DNA from: CAVQNQ01 sp964427655
GTDB taxonomy: Bacteria > Acidobacteriota > Terriglobia > Bryobacterales > Bryobacteraceae
DNA: 10,413 nucleotides
Direction: 5' to 3'
Assembly: GCA_964427655.1 (NCBI GenBank)
Contig: CAYRWE010000178.1
Coordinates: 1-10,413, forward strand
In this document: positions 6,147-10,413 of the stretch, in pieces
How positions within the stretch are numbered: the stretch's first letter is position 1
Layout: every line of letters begins with the position of its first letter
Position numbers and translations under genes: made by a program
Notes under the pieces: generated by a model
The model's database searches: none
What the model was told of the DNA's origin: nothing
What the model saw: only the letters and a program-made list of their open reading frames with translations

Positions 6147-6463
6147 CTCGCCCAAGTTGGGCTGGGACCGGGCGTCGGGCGTGACTGGTAGTGTCGGAAC
6201 GATCGGTTCGTTTCCGGTCGGGGTCCGCGTCCAATTTTTCCTTCCGGAAACGCCAGACACACTACCGCAACCTGCGGTCCTCGGGTGAGGCTGTACAAAT
6301 CCGTTTGACAAAAAAACCCCTCTGCGGCAACCAACCAGGCGTCAATCGTGAGCTAAAAAATCTTCGAACACCGGCTCCCGCAAGCACGCTGTCTATTCGG
6401 CCCACTTCTTACGCCTGCCTGTTGCTGCAGAGGGCAGGTTTGAAAGGTTACTTCGCCAATTCA
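6090..6463 (-). ncRNA. Candidate structured non-coding RNA, about 370 nt
   Basis: The 526-bp gap at 6073-6598 has no convincing protein gene but has a complete minus-strand transcription unit: a near-consensus promoter (TTGACA, 17 bp, TATTTT), a predicted start near 6463, and an intrinsic terminator ending near 6090. Inside, two perfect helices are nested: 8 bp between 6187-6194 and 6259-6266, and 9 bp between 6209-6217 and 6244-6252. Further helices are 6265-6269 with 6273-6277, 6150-6155 with 6157-6162, and 6414-6419 with 6433-6438. An 8-bp long-range match (6318-6325 with 6427-6434) would compete with the last one and lies just before a run of seven T. I looked for tmRNA, RNase P RNA, SRP RNA and tRNA signatures and did not find them. 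It could be an unrecognised regulatory RNA or a 6S-like RNA. The helices are also possible on the plus strand, as a leader of the gene at 6599. Confidence 0.42.
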
Positions 6464-6469
6464 CCACCA

Positions 6470-6498
6470 AAAATAGCAATCGGGCATCCATGTGTCAA
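6470..6498 (-). promoter_or_regulatory. Near-consensus sigma-70 promoter reading leftwards
   Basis: On the minus strand, TTGACA (complement of 6493-6498) is separated by exactly 17 bp from TATTTT (complement of 6470-6475). This is the best -35/-10 pair seen in the window, and it sits in a locally AT-richer stretch. Transcription would start near 6463 and run away from the gene at 6599 into a region without a minus-strand protein gene, ending at the terminator at 6146-6089. Confidence 0.6.
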
Positions 6499-6598
6499 TG
6501 TCTGCAACTCTATTTGTTTCAGATATCTTTCTGGAAACCGGCGTGCTTCGGTGGGGCTCCGGACGCGCGCGGTGTGTCGCTATGACACAATCGTGAAC

Positions 6599-7963
6599 AT
6601 GGACACCCTCGAACGGCGCGCTTTCCTGGCCGCCCTGGCGTGCGGGGTGCCCCTGGCAGCCGCCCAGGTTGACGATCCGGTGACGGTCTCCACGGACCAC
6701 CCCCGCTTGTTTCTGCGGCCGGCCCGTCTGCGCCTCCTGCGACGGGAACGCGAGCGCGCATCGCCTCGCTGGCAGCAATTCGAAGCGCTGGTCGCCGGCG
6801 GCGCGCCGCTGCCCGAGCGTCCCTTGGCGTTGGCGCTTTACTACCAAATTTCCGGCGATAAAGAAGCGGGACTACAGGCGCTTCGCTCCCCGGCGGACTC
6901 CGCCGACCCGCGCCAGGCCGCCCTGCTCTTCGACTGGTGCCAGGATCTGCTGGAAGATAAGCAGGCTCGCGACCTGGCCGCGCGCCTCGAAAAAAGCATG
7001 GCCGCGACGGCCGCGGACGATTCCATCGCAGCGGTGCGCTCGCGCGTGCTGGCGGCGGTGGCTCTTTTCGATCATGTTCCCGCGACGCCCCAGCGCGAGC
7101 TCGAACGGACGGTGCGTGCCTGGTGGCCGGCCCGCTTCGTCGCGGGTATGGCGGGCGGCCGCGGAGGGGCCACGCCCGACGAAGCCTATCCGCTCTTCGA
7201 ACTGCTCCACGCCATGCGCGACAACACCATGCTGGATCTGCGCGAATCCAGCCCGCGATTCCTCGGAGATTTCCCTATCGAACATCTGCTGAGCTACTAC
7301 CCGGCGGCTTATCGAGCGCCCGAGAACGATTTCTATATCGGAGCGACCCGCCAGTCCGGCCCGCCCGATCTGCGCCGCGCCACGCTCGCGCGGGCCGCGG
7401 AGCTAGCCATGGTGGCATACGACAGCAATGCCCTCGATAGCCAGTTGTTGCAGGGCTGGCTGATGCACGATGCCTTCATGCTGCGCGGCGCGTTCGGGGC
7501 CCCCTACGAATTCCTGTGGGCCAATCCCTACCAGCCCGGCTTGAGCTATGACCGCGCTCCGCTGGTCTATCACGATGCGGCCCTCGGCCGCCTGTTCGCG
7601 CGCTCGAGCTGGGAGGATTCGGCACGTTGGTTCGGCTATTTCGACGGCACCGCCCAGATCTCCGATTCTGGGCGCGTTACCAGCCTGAATCCACGGCAGG
7701 CCATTTCCGCTCTTGCGCTCGGCTCGGCCGCGATTTGTTTCGGCTCCGGATCTCCCAAATTCCGCATCGCCCTGGACGGCGAACAGCCGGTGTTCCTGGT
7801 GGGCCTCGAGCCGCGCCGTATCTATCAGGTGGAGGTGGATGGCCACGAGATGTTCGAGACCGCGACGGATCCCGGCGGAATCCTCGAGTTGTCCCTGCCC
7901 AAGACGCGGGAGACCGGCATTCGCGTCCGTCCGGCGCCGCGCACGCCCGCAAGCGGCGGCTGA
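6599..7963 (+). CDS. Tat-exported protein with heparinase II/III-like features
   Basis: A 454-residue predicted periplasmic protein. The ATG at 6599 gives MDTLERRAFLAALACGVPLAAAQ, a twin-arginine signal (RRAFL) with an Ala-rich core and cleavage near residue 22; a longer in-frame reading upstream would bury this signal. No Shine-Dalgarno is seen; CACAAT ends 7 nt before the ATG. STDHPRLFLRPARLRLLRRE (31-50) is the N-terminal phrase common in alginate-lyase/heparinase II/III-type proteins. Residues about 55-300 are helical and fit an alpha/alpha-toroid. RLFARSSWEDSARWFGYFDG (331-350) resembles the first strands of the heparinase II/III beta-sheet domain. The protein is shorter than typical polysaccharide lyases of this fold (usually over 600 residues) and its beta domain seems cut down. 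I cannot name catalytic residues or a substrate; an inactive or binding role is possible. Confidence 0.72.
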   Translation: MDTLERRAFLAALACGVPLAAAQVDDPVTVSTDHPRLFLRPARLRLLRRERERASPRWQQFEALVAGGAPLPERPLALALYYQISGDKEAGLQALRSPADSADPRQAALLFDWCQDLLEDKQARDLAARLEKSMAATAADDSIAAVRSRVLAAVALFDHVPATPQRELERTVRAWWPARFVAGMAGGRGGATPDEAYPLFELLHAMRDNTMLDLRESSPRFLGDFPIEHLLSYYPAAYRAPENDFYIGATRQSGPPDLRRATLARAAELAMVAYDSNALDSQLLQGWLMHDAFMLRGAFGAPYEFLWANPYQPGLSYDRAPLVYHDAALGRLFARSSWEDSARWFGYFDGTAQISDSGRVTSLNPRQAISALALGSAAICFGSGSPKFRIALDGEQPVFLVGLEPRRIYQVEVDGHEMFETATDPGGILELSLPKTRETGIRVRPAPRTPASGG

Positions 7964-8109
7964 GGTCGCGCGTTCACACCGGACTTCCCCGGCGGCGCAC
8001 CTCCTGTGCGGCCCGTAGCGCCAGCCGCAAGCGCCTCCGCGCTCCGCGTTGCGTTCACAGCCGCGTTCGCCGCGCCGCGGCTTTGAAACCGCGTCCGCGC
8101 GCCACGCGG

Positions 8110-8115
8110 TACAAT
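8110..8115 (+). promoter_or_regulatory. Candidate -10 box for the ThuA-domain gene
   Basis: TACAAT lies 27 nt before the TTG start and upstream of the AGGGAGG ribosome site. No clear -35 is visible. The rest of the 179-bp gap after the heparinase-like gene is GC-rich, with only a short hairpin (CGCAC at 7996-8000 with GTGCG at 8006-8010) and no T-run. Confidence 0.4.
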
Positions 8116-8142
8116 CGCCCTTCCGGTAAAAGGGAGGCCTGT

Positions 8143-8976
8143 TTGAAGCCATTCACTTTCTTTGCGCTTGCATGGGGAGCCGTGTCCCTGGTTTCCGCTC
8201 AGCCGCCGGCCCCGGCGCCCGCGGCGGCGAAGCCCAAGATTCAGGCGTTGATCGTTACCGGCCAGCACGCGGGCGGACACGACTGGCGGGCCACCACTCC
8301 GGTCCTGCGCAAGATGCTGGAAGAGACCGGCGTCTTCGAAGTCCGCGTGACCGAAGAGTTCCGCGGCGCCGGCCCCGAAACGCTCGCGCCCTATAGCGTG
8401 GTCATCGTCAACTTCGATAATTACCGCAATCCCGAAATGCGCTGGGGCGAACGCGCCGATACCGCGCTGCTGAATTACGTGCGCGGCGGCAAGGGCGTGG
8501 TGCTGTACCATTTTTCGCTGGCGGCCTTCGATGGGTGGACGGAATTCGAGAAGATGTGCGGCGCCAACTGGCGTCCCGACAACGGCCATCACTCCGCGCG
8601 GCACGATTTCACCGTGGACATTAAGGACGCACAGCACCCCATTACCGCCGGTATGAAGGCCTCCTTCCCGCAGCCCAACGACGAACTGTACGCCAATCTC
8701 AAATGGCAGCCGGAAGGCTCCTTCCACGTGCTGGCCACGGCCTGGGACGACCACTCGAAATACGCGCCCAACCAGCGCCAGCCGGTTATCGGGCCGGGTC
8801 TCAATCAACCCATGCTGTGGACTGTCAATTACGGAAGCGGCCGGGTCTTCGTGACCGCCTTGGGTCATGACACCGAGTCCATGAAGAGCGCCGGGTTTAT
8901 CGGCACATTTACGCGCGGCACCGAATGGGCCGCCACCGGCAGTGTGACGATTCCCTTGCCCCCCGAGTTGAAGTAA
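8143..8976 (+). CDS. Secreted ThuA-domain protein (class I glutamine-amidotransferase-like fold)
   Basis: A 277-residue exported protein. The TTG start is fixed by AGGGAGG at 8131-8137 (5-nt gap) and by the signal peptide it gives, MKPFTFFALAWGAVSLVSAQ, followed by a Pro/Ala linker (21-30). The ThuA fold runs from KIQALIVTGQHAGGHDWRAT (32-51), through PYSVVIVNFDNY (83-94), GGKGVVLYHF (115-124), HPITAGM (165-171) and DELY (180-183), to PMLWTVNYGSGRVFVTALGHD (223-243) and FTRGTEWAA (256-264). ThuA-like proteins are linked to trehalose and other sugar use and are common next to sugar oxidoreductases, but most have no assigned reaction. The nucleophilic Cys of true amidotransferases is absent: the elbow region reads YHFSLAAF. 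A Tat-exported heparinase-like protein is encoded just upstream in the same direction, consistent with shared extracytoplasmic sugar metabolism. Confidence 0.87.
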   Translation: MKPFTFFALAWGAVSLVSAQPPAPAPAAAKPKIQALIVTGQHAGGHDWRATTPVLRKMLEETGVFEVRVTEEFRGAGPETLAPYSVVIVNFDNYRNPEMRWGERADTALLNYVRGGKGVVLYHFSLAAFDGWTEFEKMCGANWRPDNGHHSARHDFTVDIKDAQHPITAGMKASFPQPNDELYANLKWQPEGSFHVLATAWDDHSKYAPNQRQPVIGPGLNQPMLWTVNYGSGRVFVTALGHDTESMKSAGFIGTFTRGTEWAATGSVTIPLPPELK

Positions 8977-8990
8977 CATACAGTTCGTTG

Positions 8991-9028
8991 CGCGGAGACC
9001 TGGAATTACGGTCTCCGCGTGGCTTTCT
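8991..9028 (+). terminator. Hairpin terminator after the ThuA-domain gene
   Basis: A perfect 10-bp inverted repeat, CGCGGAGACC (8991-9000) and GGTCTCCGCG (9010-9019), with a 9-nt loop, begins 14 nt after the stop codon. It is followed by TGGCTTTCTT, a modest T-rich tail. The stem is strong and the tail weak, so termination may be partial. Confidence 0.68.
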
Positions 9029-9147
9029 TCGCAACAAATCCGCTAACCTTCCCACGCTTTTCTATCTGTAGCGATTTCCCCTTTGGAACCGCCGATGCCT
9101 CACTTCAGGGCAGAAGTTCGGATGTTCGATAGGGGGAGATCGAGCGA

Positions 9148-10176
9148 ATGTTACGTACGATAGCGGTGTGTTTTGTGGCCTTCGGCCCATTAGGGTGGGC
9201 GGCCGACCTGCCCGGCAACCAATCCGGGAGTAACCCGCTGCCAGATACCAAGACGGCGCAATATGAGAAGTCGCTCACGCGCGCGCGGGTCGCTTTTTTA
9301 AAGGGATCGTACGAGGAAGCCGATAAAATTTACCAGCAGGTAATCAAACAGCAGCAAGCGGCCGGCGCGCAGAGTGTTCTCCTGGCTCGTTCGACTTACG
9401 AGCTCGGCGCCACGCGCAAGATGGAAGGGCGCTGTGACGAAGCCGCCACTCTGATCCAACACGGGCTGGCCATGCTGGCGGTTTCCCCGGATCCCGCCCC
9501 CAGCGAGATGGCCAACGTCTGGGAGGCACTGGGCGCGGCTCGCTCATGCGACTACGCCTATACCCAAGCCGAGCACGCTTACCAGAAAGCTCTCGAGATC
9601 GAGCGGCGTTCCCCCAAGCCGCGCAAGCGTACCATATTCGAGATTCAAGCCAGCCTGGCCACCGTCTATCAGGACGAAGGCAAATTCAAGGAGGCTCTGG
9701 CTACCTACGAAGCGGCACAGGCTTTGGAAGGCGACCCCGAAGTAGATCCCCTCCTCCGCGCCCTTATGGCGGGAACCTACGGGCCTCTTCTGCGCTCACA
9801 AGGCCGGGAGGCGGAAGCCGCGGACGCGATCGAAAAGGGCCTCGCGATCGTCAGATCGACGCCGGATCCGGATGGTATGACCACTGCCATCCTGCTCAAC
9901 GCGGAGGCCCTGATCCAGGTGGATCGCAAGGCATATCCGGAAGCGGCCCAATCGCTCTCCGAGGCCCTGGATCGATCGAGCAGAGGCACGGCCTCCCTGC
10001 GACCGGGCGATCGCGCCCAATTGCTGCAAAATTATGCTTACTGCCTGCGGAAGCTGGGAGACAAAAAGCAGGCGCGGGCCATCGAATCGCAGGCCGGCCA
10101 GCTTACCGCCGGCTTGCGCACCAACGTTTCTCAGGATTCTCTGGTGGACGTCTCCCAGCTCGCATCCAAACACTGA
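9148..10176 (+). CDS. Exported tetratricopeptide-repeat protein
   Basis: The protein has 342 residues. The ATG at 9148 follows GGGGGAG (about 9132-9138) at normal distance and starts a Sec signal peptide (MLRTIAVCFVAFGPLGWAA, cleavage near 19). The mature chain is built of helical TPR-like units of about 34 residues at roughly 44-72 (ARVAFLKGSYEEADKIYQQV), 84-114, 124-155 (ALGAARSCDYAYTQAEHAYQKALEIE), 165-193 (ASLATVYQDEGKFKEALATYEAA), 207-237, 246-275 and 292-318 (NYAYCLRKLGDKKQARAIES). Such arrays act as protein-binding scaffolds; no enzymatic domain is present and the partner is unknown. Cys97 and Cys134 lie in adjacent repeats and could pair. It stands alone between two terminators, so it is probably a single-gene transcript. 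It is typical of the many exported TPR proteins in Acidobacteriota-like genomes. Confidence 0.85.
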   Translation: MLRTIAVCFVAFGPLGWAADLPGNQSGSNPLPDTKTAQYEKSLTRARVAFLKGSYEEADKIYQQVIKQQQAAGAQSVLLARSTYELGATRKMEGRCDEAATLIQHGLAMLAVSPDPAPSEMANVWEALGAARSCDYAYTQAEHAYQKALEIERRSPKPRKRTIFEIQASLATVYQDEGKFKEALATYEAAQALEGDPEVDPLLRALMAGTYGPLLRSQGREAEAADAIEKGLAIVRSTPDPDGMTTAILLNAEALIQVDRKAYPEAAQSLSEALDRSSRGTASLRPGDRAQLLQNYAYCLRKLGDKKQARAIESQAGQLTAGLRTNVSQDSLVDVSQLASKH

Positions 10177-10214
10177 GCGCCCCCGCTCGCCCGGTCCATC
10201 TTCACCCGCCAGTC

Positions 10215-10260
10215 CGGCGTCCGTTCGCGAGCCGCTTGCGTCCGGGCGCCGTCGCTTTTT
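10215..10260 (+). terminator. Strong intrinsic terminator after the TPR gene
   Basis: CGGCGTCCG (10215-10223) pairs with CGGGCGCCG (10243-10251) over 9 bp with one G-U. A second helix continues inside it, CGCGAG with CTTGCG around a CCG loop. The hairpin is followed by TCGCTTTTT. It begins 38 nt after the TPR stop codon. Confidence 0.78.
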
Positions 10261-10313
10261 AGCCACGCGCCGAACCCATCGGTCGCTCCCTGGCATCCAC
10301 TGAAGTGGTAATC

Positions 10314-10340
10314 TTGACTAAGAAGTACAGATTGGATAAT
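10314..10340 (+). promoter_or_regulatory. Promoter for the gene at the right edge
   Basis: TTGACT (10314-10319) and GATAAT (10335-10340) are each 5/6 matches to sigma-70 consensus. The spacer is 15 bp, shorter than the optimal 17. They lie between the terminator at 10260 and the GTG start at 10372, giving a leader of about 25 nt. Confidence 0.5.
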
Positions 10341-10371
10341 CTGGGGTCAGCAGAAGCTTGAGGAGAGCCTG

Positions 10372-10413
10372 GTGAGCGAATCCACAAACACGATCGAAAC
10401 CTTTGCGAATCAG
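10372..10413 (+). CDS. Start of a gene cut by the window edge, possibly sufB
   Basis: GTG at 10372 is preceded by GAGGAGA (10360-10366) at a 5-nt gap and by a promoter-like pair. Fourteen codons are visible: MSESTNTIETFANQ. The stretch TIETFANQ resembles the N-terminus of SufB, the Fe-S cluster scaffold subunit, where a phrase such as (V/I)-x-x-L-x-N-x-E-Y-K-x-G-F-V-T follows. With so few residues this is only a suggestion; that a gene starts here is better supported than its identity. Confidence 0.55.
   Translation, partial: MSESTNTIETFANQ

Noticed and set aside
6218..6252. SRP RNA-like string TCCGGAAGGAA on the minus strand
   Set aside because: The SRP loop should continue with GCAGCC and pair symmetrically; here it continues AAAATTGG, so the match is probably chance.
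6305..6310. TTGACA on the plus strand as a -35 for the gene at 6599
   Set aside because: No -10 box at 15-19 bp downstream (the sequence there is CAACCA-like) and it lies almost 300 bp from the start codon.
6191..6598. In-frame N-terminal extension of the Tat protein (136 extra residues)
   Set aside because: It would place the twin-arginine signal inside the protein, and it overlaps the structured RNA candidate and its promoter; composition there is not protein-like.
7825..8979. Long minus-strand open frame over the ThuA gene
   Set aside because: Shadow of a GC-rich gene; it spans the gap and the neighbouring coding region and shows no recognisable domain.

Overview
This is a GC-rich window (GC visibly well above 50%) of bacterial chromosome with dense coding on both strands. 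It shows frequent GTG/TTG starts, secreted proteins with Sec or Tat signals, an outer-membrane beta-barrel, a ThuA-like secreted protein, and recurrent TATACT/TACAAT boxes just before start codons. This mix most resembles a Solibacter/Bryobacter-type Acidobacteriota. That placement is an inference from style and gene content, not a measured match. No mobile elements, CRISPR arrays, rRNA or tRNA genes were found.

Layout. 1-176 (-): the first 58 codons of galU. 275-535 (+): a 7Fe-type ferredoxin. 629-2083 (+): UDP-glucose 6-dehydrogenase. 2160-2954 (+): mutM/fpg DNA glycosylase. 3242-3955 (+): an outer-membrane beta-barrel. 3983-4738 and 4793-5725 (-): a coiled-coil zinc-ribbon protein downstream of a PfkB/1-phosphofructokinase-family kinase. 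5779-6072 (+): a small Cys/His protein divergent from the kinase. 6073-6598: no protein gene, but a candidate minus-strand structured RNA with its own promoter and intrinsic terminator. 6599-7963 (+): a Tat-exported heparinase II/III-like protein. 8143-8976 (+): a secreted ThuA-domain protein ending in a hairpin terminator. 9148-10176 (+): an exported TPR protein ending in a strong terminator. 10372-10413 (+): the first 14 codons of a gene cut by the window edge, possibly sufB.

How they fit. galU and ugd encode consecutive steps (glucose-1-phosphate to UDP-glucose to UDP-glucuronate) and flank the ferredoxin, suggesting a nucleotide-sugar/envelope polysaccharide neighbourhood. The Tat heparinase-like and ThuA proteins suggest carbohydrate handling in the periplasm. 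The other genes are housekeeping (mutM, kinase, zinc-ribbon protein) or unassigned. The most unusual item is the roughly 370-nt minus-strand RNA candidate at about 6089-6463.
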